Below, piece by piece: positions 26,828 through 35,086 of a DNA stretch of 51,329 bases. Numbering within the stretch: the first letter of the stretch is position 1; each line of letters opens with the position of its first letter. The translations under genes and the position numbers were made by a program. The notes below the pieces were generated by a model. That model was not told the DNA's origin. It ran no database searches and was given only the letters and a program-made list of their open reading frames with translations. The DNA lies in NCBI GenBank assembly GCA_041648505.1, contig JBAZOY010000011.1, positions 1-51,329 of the forward strand. Direction: 5' to 3'. Source of the DNA: JBAZOY01 sp041648505. GTDB lineage: Bacteria > Desulfobacterota > Syntrophia > Syntrophales > CG2-30-49-12.

Positions 26828-26923
26828 CAAAAAGGGACTGCCCAGGAGATCCTTTGCCACAAAGATGTGAAGGCAACTATGATTTATACCGATTTACTGA
26901 ACTGTGAATTGTCTTGGGCTTGA
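26828..26923 (+). pseudogene. C-terminal remnant of a tyrosine (phage-type) integrase
   Basis: One frame translates to QKGTAQEILCHKDVKATM followed by IYTDLLN, then a few residues and a TGA at 26921. This matches the end of tyrosine recombinases, where a QELLGHKDVKTTM-IYTHVLN pattern holds the last histidine-lysine region and the nucleophilic tyrosine. Only about 30 codons survive; everything upstream, including the Arg and first His boxes, is lost or scrambled, and a promoter-like sequence stands there instead. It is the clearest sign that an integrated element once ended here. Confidence 0.65.
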
Positions 26924-27256
26924 AGTTTCATTGATGCACTGTGAGGATGTCGTGGAGATTTTATACTGAGCCGCATGAAATACCAGGATAAAGACATCTT
27001 TTTGAGTTAGCCACTTGATGTTTCCCTGTTTACGGCAAGAACCATCCTGGTTTCTTTGGTGTTTTATACGGCACGTATGGCGTACTTCTGGGAAACAAAA
27101 AAAGCCATGGAAGAAGAAATCAGAACCATGTATAGAGTGAAATCAAATAACACCCGCAATTCGGACCGGCAATTCCGCTACTCTTCATTGCTGGTCCGTT
27201 ATTCAGGGCGCAGGCATCACATGCATGAACCGAAACCATAACGGAGGTATAGCGAA

Positions 27257-27481
27257 ATGAATAAAGCAAAAGCTCTCGGCATCGTTAACCCAATCCTTGG
27301 CCTTATGCTGATCATTCAGGCCACGACCGGGCTCTCCAACGAAATACTCCCTAATGAATTTTTCGAGTTTATTCACGTAGGGGGAGGAATTGCCCTCCTG
27401 ATTGTCGCAACTATTCATGTAATTCTCAACTGGGAATGGATCAAGACCCGTTACTTAAAGCGAACAAAGAAAAACACTTAA
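27257..27481 (+). CDS. Small two-helix membrane protein (DUF4405-like)
   Basis: 74 residues with two hydrophobic segments (about 5-25 and 38-62). Two histidines placed near membrane ends (FIHVGGGI and TIHVILNW) recall small haem-binding DUF4405/cytochrome-b561-like proteins. The C terminus is strongly basic. GGAGG stands ten bases before the ATG, so it is probably expressed. No partner gene is recognisable beside it. A haem role is inference from the His spacing only. Confidence 0.7.
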   Translation: MNKAKALGIVNPILGLMLIIQATTGLSNEILPNEFFEFIHVGGGIALLIVATIHVILNWEWIKTRYLKRTKKNT

Positions 27482-27531
27482 TACTTTATGGGTTATTAAT
27501 AACAGAGCTAATTTTATTAAAAGAGGGAAGA

Positions 27532-28056
27532 ATGAAAATAGGTATTCTAAGCGACACTCATGGAGATTTGGCGAATTTGGAAGAAGCCGCTAAATGGCTC
27601 GTTGAGAAGGAGAAAGTTGCCGCGTTAGTCCATTTGGGCGATGAATGCAACGACACTGAAATCCTGGAGCAATTTAAGATAAGAATAATTCAAGTTCCCG
27701 GGGTCTTCTGTTCTCACTATCGAGACCCGGTAATGCCCAATCGATTGATTGAAAATTTTGCTGGAACTAAAGTTTTGATCAGTCACACGGAAAGTTCTCA
27801 CAAGAATGATTTACCCCAGGATTTAAAACCGGAAGAAGTAATAGATAAGCAAGAGGTTGACATGGCCTGGTTCGGTCATACTCACGTTTTAAAAATTGAG
27901 GAAAAAGACGGAATTTTAATCATAAATCCCGGCCATTTGAAATCTAACCATAAAAGGGGTTATCCCCCCAGTTTTGGTTTAGTGGATTTTGAAAGAAAAG
28001 TGGCTAAGGTTATTAATCTTGAAGATAAGGTAACGATCATTCAAAAGAATTGGTAA
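27532..28056 (+). CDS. YfcE/MJ0936-type metallophosphoesterase
   Basis: 174 residues starting at MKIGILSDTHGD, where AGAGGGAAG lies just upstream. A longer in-frame start at 27436 was rejected because it runs into the previous gene and lacks homology. Calcineurin-like metal motifs are seen: SDTHGD at residue 7, HLGDECND near 43, ISHTES near 85 and GHTHVL near 122. The usual GNCD motif is replaced by GVFCSHY, so catalysis might be altered. Family members hydrolyse phosphodiesters. It may be a passenger of the accessory region, since its base composition is more AT-rich than the flanking operons. Confidence 0.85.
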   Translation: MKIGILSDTHGDLANLEEAAKWLVEKEKVAALVHLGDECNDTEILEQFKIRIIQVPGVFCSHYRDPVMPNRLIENFAGTKVLISHTESSHKNDLPQDLKPEEVIDKQEVDMAWFGHTHVLKIEEKDGILIINPGHLKSNHKRGYPPSFGLVDFERKVAKVINLEDKVTIIQKNW

Positions 28057-28167
28057 ATAGTTGGGGTGAATTCCAGTTCAAAGTGCACCACGTAGAGCTT
28101 TTGGTAAATAGGGCCAGCGCCCATTTTATTATTGACAACCCGGCAGGCATAGATATAAAAAGTAGAA

Positions 28168-28842
28168 ATGCCACGTATCGCCCGAATTGTTGCGGAAGGA
28201 TATCCGCATCATGTTACCCAGTGGGGGAATTACCGACAGCCCGTGTTTGAGGTTGACGATGATTATCAGCAGTACCTGGGATGGCTTAAAGAATATAGCA
28301 GTAAATACGCCCTCGATATCTGGGCATACTGTCTGATGAGTAACCATGTACACTTTATATGTGTACCGATAAAAAAAGATTCTCTTTCACTCACATTTAA
28401 CATGCTGTACATGCGTTATGCGCAGTATGTTAAATGTGAGTGAAAGGCAAGCGGTCATTTATGGCAGGGGAGATTTTTTTCTTCCATACTCGATGAGTGG
28501 CATACCTATGCAGCAATTAGATACGTTGAAAACAATCCGGTACGTATCGGTTTAGTTAAAAGAGCGGAAGATTATCGATGGTCAAGCGCCCGGGAGCATC
28601 TTGGAGGATACAGCGACGGCCGCATTATAACCACAAGGTGTTTTGTAACGGAAGAAATCACTGACTGGGCACGCTATTTATCCGAAAAAGAAAGTGAATC
28701 TATTTTACAGGATATCAGGAAGAAAGCTATGACAGGTCGTCCATGCGGTGATGTTGGTTTTATCGACAAGCTGGAACAGAAGTTTGGCTGCCGCTTGCGG
28801 ACCTTATCAAAAGGGCGACCTAGGACAAAGGGTAATAAATAG
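28168..28842 (+). pseudogene. REP-associated tyrosine transposase (Y1 type), interrupted by one stop
   Basis: 224 codons in one frame. The N-terminal half starts MPRIARIVAEGYPHHVTQWG, with the HUH-like YCLMSNHVHFI motif near residue 56. The second half reads SGHLWQGRFFSS, the Y1 motif AAIRYVENNPVRIGLV and WSSAREHL, all typical of the RAYT/TnpA-REP family (IS200/IS605-like single-strand nucleases). A TGA at 28441-28443 interrupts the frame at codon 92 inside the segment that should read YVN..(K/R)..SGH. The stop lies in the right arm of a 20-bp inverted repeat (28384-28446). The catalytic tyrosine lies downstream of the stop, so the first product alone would be inactive. Confidence 0.85.
28384..28446. 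repeat. Perfect 20-bp inverted repeat inside the transposase pseudogene
   Basis: The arm at 28384-28403 (starting CTTTCACTCA) is the exact reverse complement of 28427-28446 (ending GAGTGAAAG), with a 23-base loop. The right arm overwrites a normally conserved protein segment and brings in the in-frame TGA. This is the footprint expected from template-switch correction of a quasi-palindrome during replication. Confidence 0.85.
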
Positions 28843-28908
28843 GCGCTGTTCCTATTGGCTAGCCATGATCTTTTTGTGTATTCTGTAGAATAAGTGTTAT
28901 AAATTATA

Positions 28909-30783
28909 ATGACTTTTGAGGAAATTAAAGATAGGGCAAGATCAGAATGGGAGGCCCTGCAGAATACAATCCATATTCTTATTGGCACTGCTACTTGTGG
29001 CAGGGCGGCCGGTGCTTTGGATATGGTCGATATCATCAATAGGACACTGGCGCGGCGCAACCTGGAAGTTCCTGTCATACAGGTAGGGTGCATAGGGCTG
29101 TGTTATGCCGAGCCTTTGGTGACCATCTGCAAACCTGAATTCCTCCGTGTTGTCTATCGTAATATAACTCCAGAGTTTGTTCCACGCCTGATCGATGGCT
29201 ACATCATATCTGATGACCTCTGCCTGGAACTTGCCTTAGGGACTCTCGAGACAGAGGACGGGAAAGCTTCATATATTCCTGAAACTTCCCGGTTTGAACA
29301 TGAGTTGCGTCTGGTATTACGTAATTGTGGCTACATTGATCCCGGGAATATATACCACTATATTGCCAATGGCGGTTATAGCGCCTTGGTTAAAGCTTTA
29401 AAGATGCCACCGGAAGAAATTATCGAGACGATAAAGAATTCAGGACTGAGAGGGCGGGGTGGCGCAGGATTTCCTACAGGCATTAAATGGGATGAGTGCT
29501 ATCATGCTGATGGGGAATTGAAATATGTCATATGCAATGGAGACGAGGGAGATCCAGGCGCCTTCATGGATCGGATTATCCTGGAGAGCGACCCACAGCA
29601 GGTTATTGAGGGCATGATCATTGCCGGTTATACCATAGGTGCCGGGGAGGGTTATATCTATGTCCGTGCCGAGTATCCTCTCGCAGTTGAACGATTAGAG
29701 GTTGCTTTGAGACAGGCTGAGGAATTGGGTTTCCTTGGGGATGATATTATGGGCAGCGGTTTTGGTTTTCATATCAAGATAGCAAAGGGGGCTGGTGCCT
29801 TTGTCTCCGGTGAAGAAACGGCACTGCTTGCCGCTATGGAAGGGAGAAGGAGTGAACCAAGGCCAAGACCTCCACGCCCCGCAGAAGCCGGGCTATGGAA
29901 TAAGCCTACAATATTAAATAATGTAAAGACTCTTGCGTATGTTCCTTCGATAATTGATCGTGGAGCAGAGTGGTTTTCCGGGATCGGTACCAAAAAGAGC
30001 AAAGGTACGGCGGTCTTTGCCCTGGCAGGCAAGATTAACAACCCCGGCCTTGTTGAGGTTCCCATGGGGACAACATTACGTGAAATTGTCTATGATATTT
30101 GCGAGGGCATGCGTAATGATAAACGATTTAAAGCAGTACAGATCGGCGGTCCTTCGGGAGGTTGCCTCCCCGAGAGTTTGCTTGACACCCCCATTGATTT
30201 TGATTCGTTGCGTAAAGCCGGTTCCATGATAGGCTCAGGTGGGATGGTCTTTATGGATGAGGATGATTGTGTAGTTGATACAGCGCATTTCTTCCTTGAC
30301 TTTTTAACGAGAGAATCCTGTGGCAAGTGTACAATGTGTCGTCTGGGGACATTACATATCCTCCGCATTCTGGAAGATATCACAAAAGGAGCGGGGAAGA
30401 TGGGAGACCTTGGCCTCCTTTTTGACCTGAGTCTTGACATGAAAGAAGGGTCGCTTTGTGGCTTGGGAAAGACAGCGTCCAATCCTGTCCTTACTACACT
30501 GCGCTATTTTCGGGATGAATACGAGGCTCATATAAAGGAAAAGCATTGTCCGGCTCTGGTTTGCAAGGATCTTATTGCCTATTACATACTTCCTGACAAG
30601 TGTGACAGGGGATGTGAACATTGTGTCCTGGTCTGTCCAACAGAGGCGATAAAAGGGGAGAAGGGTAAAGTAAAGGTTATTGAACAGGACAAATGCTCTA
30701 AATGCAGTTCATGCCTTCAAGTTTGTCCTCCTGAATTCAATGCAGTAGTAAAAATTTCACCGGTTAGCGAACTTCCGACATAG
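28909..30783 (+). CDS. NuoF/HydB-like NADH-oxidising flavoprotein with extra iron-sulfur domains
   Basis: 624 residues. An N-terminal thioredoxin-like 2Fe-2S domain (about 20-110; cysteines in TATCGRAAG and VGCIGLCYAEP) is followed by a NuoF core with the FMN/NADH loop GLRGRGGAGFPTG near 180, DEGDPGAFMDR near 209 and the 4Fe-4S site ESCGKCTMCRLGT near 470. A C-terminal ferredoxin tail (about 565-620; CDRGCEHCVLVCP and CSKCSSCLQVCP) adds two clusters. This order is that of HydB/HndC and Hdr-linked NADH dehydrogenases. It should take electrons from NADH and pass them to the HdrABC-MvhD complex encoded downstream. The N-terminal start fits the family, but the ribosome-binding site is poor. Confidence 0.9.
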   Translation: MTFEEIKDRARSEWEALQNTIHILIGTATCGRAAGALDMVDIINRTLARRNLEVPVIQVGCIGLCYAEPLVTICKPEFLRVVYRNITPEFVPRLIDGYIISDDLCLELALGTLETEDGKASYIPETSRFEHELRLVLRNCGYIDPGNIYHYIANGGYSALVKALKMPPEEIIETIKNSGLRGRGGAGFPTGIKWDECYHADGELKYVICNGDEGDPGAFMDRIILESDPQQVIEGMIIAGYTIGAGEGYIYVRAEYPLAVERLEVALRQAEELGFLGDDIMGSGFGFHIKIAKGAGAFVSGEETALLAAMEGRRSEPRPRPPRPAEAGLWNKPTILNNVKTLAYVPSIIDRGAEWFSGIGTKKSKGTAVFALAGKINNPGLVEVPMGTTLREIVYDICEGMRNDKRFKAVQIGGPSGGCLPESLLDTPIDFDSLRKAGSMIGSGGMVFMDEDDCVVDTAHFFLDFLTRESCGKCTMCRLGTLHILRILEDITKGAGKMGDLGLLFDLSLDMKEGSLCGLGKTASNPVLTTLRYFRDEYEAHIKEKHCPALVCKDLIAYYILPDKCDRGCEHCVLVCPTEAIKGEKGKVKVIEQDKCSKCSSCLQVCPPEFNAVVKISPVSELPT

Positions 30784-30856
30784 GAAATAGCCGTATATCG
30801 CAAGCGAAAGATTTATAAAGTAAAGGGTAAAACTATAGCTGGAACTGGAGAGTGGA

Positions 30857-31612
30857 ATGCCAAGAAAAATTGTAGCTACAGGAAGAGGGGGGACGGGAAA
30901 ATCAACCTTTGTAGCCTTGATCAGCCGCTACCTAAAACCACCACTGTTTCTTATTGACCTTGATCCTGATCTTAGTTTAGCAGATATGCTGGGAGTTGAT
31001 ATTCACAGTGAGGGGAAAAAGACGGTAAGTGAGGTATTGTACGATGTTATTGAGGACAGGCAAAGGGGCCAGGGTCCTCAGGTTTCAGTGAATGAAAGGC
31101 TTGAGTCTTTAATATGGAGTTATTGCTTACATGAGGATGTGGGTTTTGACCTTATCATCCTGGGGACAAAGGAGCACGAAGGGTGTTATTGTTTCCCTGA
31201 CCATCTATTAAAGAAAACCATCCCCGGGTTGGCCAAGAACTACACCCATATTATCATAGACTCGCCGGCAGGGCTGGAGCATTTAAATCGGAAGATAGTT
31301 TCAGATATCGATGATCTGTTTGTTATCCTGGATCCTTCCGAGAAATCTATGAGGCATATTGGAAAGGTAAGAGATATTACCGAGGCAGTGGGGATCCATT
31401 ACAACAACTTTTATCTTGTGGCGAATTATATGTTTGATGAAGAGGCGGAAAAATATTTGCAGCTCAAAGGTGAAAATTACGTGGGAAAGATAGCCTATGA
31501 TCCCAATGTGGAAGAATATAATCTGAAAGGAATATCTTTGCTCGACTTGCCTGAAGATTCGCCGGCCTGCCTATCGGTCTTAAATCTTTTAACCGGAGCA
31601 AAGTTGGTGTAA
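30857..31612 (+). CDS. cooC: CooC-type P-loop ATPase (copy 1)
   Basis: 251 residues of the MinD/CooC family. A deviant Walker A GRGGTGKST lies at about 9-17 (after a start MPRKIVATGR), DLDPDLSLADMLG near 35, and the CooC-specific Cys-x-Cys, here GCYCFPD near 112, which forms the metal-bridging site of the dimer. SPAGLEHLNRK follows near 142. CooC hydrolyses ATP while loading nickel into CO dehydrogenase. No CODH gene is in the window, so either it matures a CODH/ACS encoded elsewhere or it serves another metallo-enzyme of this operon. GGAGAG lies upstream of the ATG. The next gene is a paralogue. Confidence 0.88.
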   Translation: MPRKIVATGRGGTGKSTFVALISRYLKPPLFLIDLDPDLSLADMLGVDIHSEGKKTVSEVLYDVIEDRQRGQGPQVSVNERLESLIWSYCLHEDVGFDLIILGTKEHEGCYCFPDHLLKKTIPGLAKNYTHIIIDSPAGLEHLNRKIVSDIDDLFVILDPSEKSMRHIGKVRDITEAVGIHYNNFYLVANYMFDEEAEKYLQLKGENYVGKIAYDPNVEEYNLKGISLLDLPEDSPACLSVLNLLTGAKLV

Positions 31613-31619
31613 TTTAGAT

Positions 31620-32393
31620 ATGAGTAAGATAATCGTGTCTACAGGAAGGGGAGGAACGGGGAAATCAACCTTTGTCACCTTATTTGCCAGATATATCAAT
31701 GCTTATCCCGTTTTGCTTATTGATCTTGATCCTGACGGAAGCTTAGTAGAAATGCTTGGTGTGGATCTGGAAAAGGCGGGGAAAAAGACCGTATCGGAGG
31801 CACTCTACGATATTATTACAGAAAATGGTGCCATCAGAGAAAACGATAAGGGCTCTACTTCTGAGATAATAAGAAACATGATCAAAGACGGCGGCAATTG
31901 TCTGTATAAAGAAGAGCAGTTTGATCTCATATCCCTGGGGGAAAAAATAACTCCGGGCTGTTATTGTTATGCTGATGCGGTCATTAAAGATGCTATACCA
32001 CAACTGGCTCAAAATTATGAAATTATAGCGGTAGATTCCCCAGCGGGCTTAGAACATCTGAACCGAAAGGTAACCCCTGAGATAGATGATTTGTTTGTCA
32101 TATTAGATCCTTCGGAGAAGTCAAGAAAGCATATAGACAGGATTAAATCTGTTGCCAAAGGGGCAAAAATTAGCTATAAGCACTTCTATTTAGTAGGCAA
32201 CTACAGATTTACCGAAGAAGCAGAAAAATATTTGCATGACACAGGCGAGATCTATCAAGGAAAGATAGCCGCTGATCCTCTTGTCAGGGAATATAATTTA
32301 AAAGGTAAGTCTTTGCTTTCGCTGCCGGAAGATGCACCTGCTTCATTGTCTGTTAAAAAGATATTGGTAAAGGCTGGTTATCAGGTCAGGTAG
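31620..32393 (+). CDS. cooC: CooC-type P-loop ATPase (copy 2)
   Basis: 257 residues, clearly a paralogue of the preceding gene: STGRGGTGKSTF at the start, LIDLDPDGSLVEMLG near 38, GCYCYAD near 117 with the Cys-x-Cys of CooC, and SPAGLEHLNRK near 148. The two copies align along their full length but differ in a central insertion (about 60-85). It starts eight bases after the first copy ends. Two unlike CooC subunits may form a heterodimer or act on two different metal enzymes (inference). The following genes encode a MetE-like protein and Hdr subunits. Confidence 0.88.
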   Translation: MSKIIVSTGRGGTGKSTFVTLFARYINAYPVLLIDLDPDGSLVEMLGVDLEKAGKKTVSEALYDIITENGAIRENDKGSTSEIIRNMIKDGGNCLYKEEQFDLISLGEKITPGCYCYADAVIKDAIPQLAQNYEIIAVDSPAGLEHLNRKVTPEIDDLFVILDPSEKSRKHIDRIKSVAKGAKISYKHFYLVGNYRFTEEAEKYLHDTGEIYQGKIAADPLVREYNLKGKSLLSLPEDAPASLSVKKILVKAGYQVR

Positions 32394-32413
32394 AGGATAG
32401 AGAACGGAGAGCG

Positions 32414-33490
32414 GTGATCGAGGCAGGGTGCAAAAATACGGCGATGGGTATTATGCCCCATACAGATATTGAGAAGGCGCTTGATCTTGCCCTCAGTTTG
32501 GATATTCCATTCTGGCCTCAGCTTCCCGGGGTGAGCTTCTTTGAGGATATGTATGCACAGGCATCGCAGAACTTCCCAGGTATAATCGTAGATACTGAAA
32601 ATAAAAAACTTAACTTCAATACAGCGAGATTTGAGCAGGAACTGGGGGATTATTTCGAGAAAATGGACGATCCTGCAACCTTTGTCCTGAGTGAGGATTA
32701 CTCTGTTGTTTATCACAGGTTTCTGACAAGGGAGATGGGGGATTACCATGCTATCAGGGGACAGGTCACCGGGCCGGTAAGCTTTGGCTTCAACGTGATT
32801 GATGAGAACCGCAAACCCATCATTTATAACGATGAGGTGAGGGCTGTCCTTTTTGACTTTACACAGAAAAAGGTAAACGTTCAGTATCGTGAGCTTAGGG
32901 AGAAGAATTCCAATGCTTTTGTCTGGGTGGATGAGCCGGGATTGGGATATGTGTTCAGCGGTTTATCCGGTTACAACGACCGCCAGGCTAAGGAAGACTA
33001 TGCGGGTTTTCTCCAGGGATTAGAAGGTCCCAAGGGGATGCATCTTTGCGCCAATGTAAACTTGCCTTACCTTCTAGAGTTGGGAATTGAAATCCTCTCC
33101 TTTGATGCCTATCAGATTGAATTCATGCCCCGGGAGTATACCAGTGCGGTGGCTGAATTTCTGAGGGGTGGCGGAATTATTGCCTGGGGTATCATCCCCA
33201 CGGAGTCGACAATTCTTGCTGGAGAAACACCGGAGACGCTGGCCAAGCGGCTGATAGATTACTGGGAAGTTGTTGTCCGGAATACGGATTTAACAAGGGA
33301 GCAGATCTCTGAACAGGCACTGGTAGCCCCGGCAAGGTGTTGTCTTAGAGATATTAGTCTGAATGGCAATGAGATAGCCGGGCAGATACAGGGAAAAGGT
33401 CATGTTCCTCCTGTTGAGGAGCGGATTGTTGAAAAAGCGTTTGATTTTCTGCGGGAACTTTCTCAAATACTGCGGGAAAAGTACGGGTAA
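32414..33490 (+). CDS. Core-MetE / uroporphyrinogen-decarboxylase-superfamily protein
   Basis: 358 residues matching only the C-terminal catalytic half of cobalamin-independent methionine synthase. The start reads TAMGIMPHTDIEKALDL, a family N terminus. The zinc ligands His-x-Cys appear in MHLCANVNL near residue 212, and the last Cys in ARCCLRD near 310. Such short core-MetE proteins are thought to take methyl groups from corrinoid proteins rather than from methyl-folate. Here it may use methyl groups from the methyl-H4F made by MetVF, either for methionine or within the acetyl-CoA pathway. The start is GTG at 32414 with GGAGA upstream. It stands between cooC and hdrC in one apparent operon. 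Confidence 0.75.
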   Translation: MIEAGCKNTAMGIMPHTDIEKALDLALSLDIPFWPQLPGVSFFEDMYAQASQNFPGIIVDTENKKLNFNTARFEQELGDYFEKMDDPATFVLSEDYSVVYHRFLTREMGDYHAIRGQVTGPVSFGFNVIDENRKPIIYNDEVRAVLFDFTQKKVNVQYRELREKNSNAFVWVDEPGLGYVFSGLSGYNDRQAKEDYAGFLQGLEGPKGMHLCANVNLPYLLELGIEILSFDAYQIEFMPREYTSAVAEFLRGGGIIAWGIIPTESTILAGETPETLAKRLIDYWEVVVRNTDLTREQISEQALVAPARCCLRDISLNGNEIAGQIQGKGHVPPVEERIVEKAFDFLRELSQILREKYG

Positions 33491-33541
33491 TTTCTTGAGG
33501 ACTAACGTGTAGTTACCGTAAGTTATGGCTGGAGTTTTAAG

Positions 33542-34105
33542 ATGAATATGGATGAGCAGACAGGTGAGAGAGGGGATTCTTTCCTCTTGGAGGTAGTTAA
33601 AGCGAGCGGTGAGGCAATAGAAAATTGTTATCAGTGTCAGAAGTGTGCAGCAGGATGTCCGGTTGCCTATTCTATGGATATCCTTCCCAACCAGATCCTT
33701 CGCCATATACAGTATGGGCATCGGGAAAAGGTTCTTTCTTCAAAAACCATCTGGATATGTGCCTCTTGTTATACTTGTGGCGTTCGTTGTCCAAATAACG
33801 TCAGTATTGCCAAAATTATGGATACTTTGAGGCACTTGGCGATTCAGGAAGGTGTCAAGTTGGGGGAAAAGGATGTCTCCACATTTCATTCTGTTTTTTT
33901 GGATTCCATTAAATCTAACGGAAGGGTTTATGAGCTTGGGCTGATATTTAATTTCAAGAACAAGACCCGTGATTTTCTCAAGGACAGAGAATTAGGATGG
34001 AAGATGTTCCGTCGGGGGAAAATAAAACTTCTGCCCCCCGGTTTCAAAGGGAAAAAAGAGATTCGAGAGATATTTAACACTTACAAGAAAGGAAGTAGCG
34101 GTTGA
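33542..34105 (+). CDS. hdrC: Heterodisulfide reductase-like subunit C
   Basis: 187 residues with two 4Fe-4S motifs: CYQCQKCAAGCP near residue 25 and CASCYTCGVRCP near 71. The C terminus is basic and likely contacts HdrB. This is the small electron-transfer subunit that passes electrons from HdrA to HdrB. Its stop overlaps the start of hdrB by four bases. The length is normal for bacterial HdrC. Confidence 0.92.
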   Translation: MNMDEQTGERGDSFLLEVVKASGEAIENCYQCQKCAAGCPVAYSMDILPNQILRHIQYGHREKVLSSKTIWICASCYTCGVRCPNNVSIAKIMDTLRHLAIQEGVKLGEKDVSTFHSVFLDSIKSNGRVYELGLIFNFKNKTRDFLKDRELGWKMFRRGKIKLLPPGFKGKKEIREIFNTYKKGSSG

Positions 34106-34917
34106 AAGAAGTTTCCTATTATCCTGGATGCTCCCTCCACGGGACGGCAAGGGAGTATGATGAGTCGTGCCGGGGTGTGTCAGATCTACTTGAGATCCGG
34201 CTTCATGAGCTTGAGGACTGGAGTTGCTGCGGCGCGAGTTCCGCTCACTGCACGGATGAAGAGTTGTCCATAGCACTTGCTGCCCGGAATCTTGATATCG
34301 CCAACAGACATAAGCAGGAACTGCTTGTTCCCTGTGTGGCCTGTTACAGTCGGCTCAAGGCGGTAGAAAGTGAGGGACAAGGTGTTCCTATCAGATATGC
34401 CCTGGATTTCTTTTCTTCCGAGCCGATGATAGAGGAGATAAAGAAAAAAGTAGTCAAACCCCTTTCCGGGCTGAAGGTTGTCTGTTACTACGGTTGTCTT
34501 GCTGTTCGGCCCCCGAAGCTTACAGGGGTGACAGATTATGAGAATCCTACCAATATGGACAAACTGGTGGAAGCTATTGGTGCCGAACCGATACCATGGT
34601 CTTATAAAACCGACTGTTGCGGGTCATCTCTGATGCTGGCAAGGACGGATATTGTGGAAAAATTAAGCGGACGGCTCGTATCTATGGCCAGGGAGGCAGG
34701 AGCGGACTGTATCATTGTGGGTTGTCCTATATGTCAGGCCAATCTCGATACCCGTCAGGAAGGATTGGGTAGTGAGGCTGGAGAGGCTAACCGTCTCCCT
34801 GTTATATATTTTACAGAGCTTATCGGAATGGCTTTGGGGCACAGTGACGTGAAGAAGTGGCTAAACCGGCATATTGTTGACCCGATAAAGGTATTGAGTG
34901 CCAGGGGTTTAATCTGA
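34102..34917 (+). CDS. hdrB: Heterodisulfide reductase-like subunit B (two CCG domains)
   Basis: 271 residues. Both cysteine-rich CCG repeats are intact: YYPGCSLH, WSCCGASSAHC and VPCVACYSRL in the first; YYGCLAVRP, DCCGSSLML and VGCPICQAN in the second. In methanogen HdrB these bind the pair of noncubane 4Fe-4S clusters that cleave disulfides. In MetVF-linked complexes the true substrate is uncertain, because no CoM/CoB exists in bacteria. The start is a TTG overlapping hdrC. A terminator-like hairpin follows at 34958, so hdrB could mark the end of one transcript. Confidence 0.92.
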   Translation: MKEVSYYPGCSLHGTAREYDESCRGVSDLLEIRLHELEDWSCCGASSAHCTDEELSIALAARNLDIANRHKQELLVPCVACYSRLKAVESEGQGVPIRYALDFFSSEPMIEEIKKKVVKPLSGLKVVCYYGCLAVRPPKLTGVTDYENPTNMDKLVEAIGAEPIPWSYKTDCCGSSLMLARTDIVEKLSGRLVSMAREAGADCIIVGCPICQANLDTRQEGLGSEAGEANRLPVIYFTELIGMALGHSDVKKWLNRHIVDPIKVLSARGLI

Positions 34918-34957
34918 TTTTAGTTGCGCAAGAGCCAGGGGTTAGTAAGCTGAATAG

Positions 34958-34993
34958 AGACAGTATGTGTATGAAGTAACTTACTGTCTTTTT
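34958..34993 (+). terminator. Intrinsic terminator or attenuator between hdrB and hdrA
   Basis: AGACAGTA at 34958-34965 pairs with TACTGTCT at 34982-34989, with a 16-base loop; the last T and the next four bases make a T-run to 34993. It stands inside what is otherwise a single Hdr-Met gene set. A second stem AGCTTC/GAAGCT lies nearer hdrA, around 35012-35032. Confidence 0.6.
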
Positions 34994-35086
34994 CAAGAGG
35001 TAGGTCCATAAGCTTCATTTTTAGGGAAGCTATAACACTTCTTTTGGCCTTGGGCGTGATCTAAAAAGTTGACCGAGAGGAATAGA

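Larger units (their letters stand above)
26208..27256. other. Gene-poor degenerate region
   Basis: About 1.05 kb with no intact gene. It holds the integrase remnant at 26828-26923 and a promoter-like pair at 26772-26801. A 61-codon open frame at 27056-27241 (with MAYFWETKKAMEEEIRTMYR) ends just before the next gene, but has no ribosome-binding site and no recognisable domain. The rest is AT-rich with scattered stops. It looks like the scar of a lost mobile element. Confidence 0.5.

Noticed and set aside
27056..27241. Small open frame before the two-helix membrane protein
   Set aside because: TTG start, no ribosome-binding site and no recognisable domain; it may be a remnant but cannot be supported as a gene.
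28441..28443. Second candidate selenocysteine codon (TGA in the transposase frame)
   Set aside because: The family has no cysteine at this site, and the TGA lies in a recently made inverted-repeat arm; a plain nonsense change explains it.
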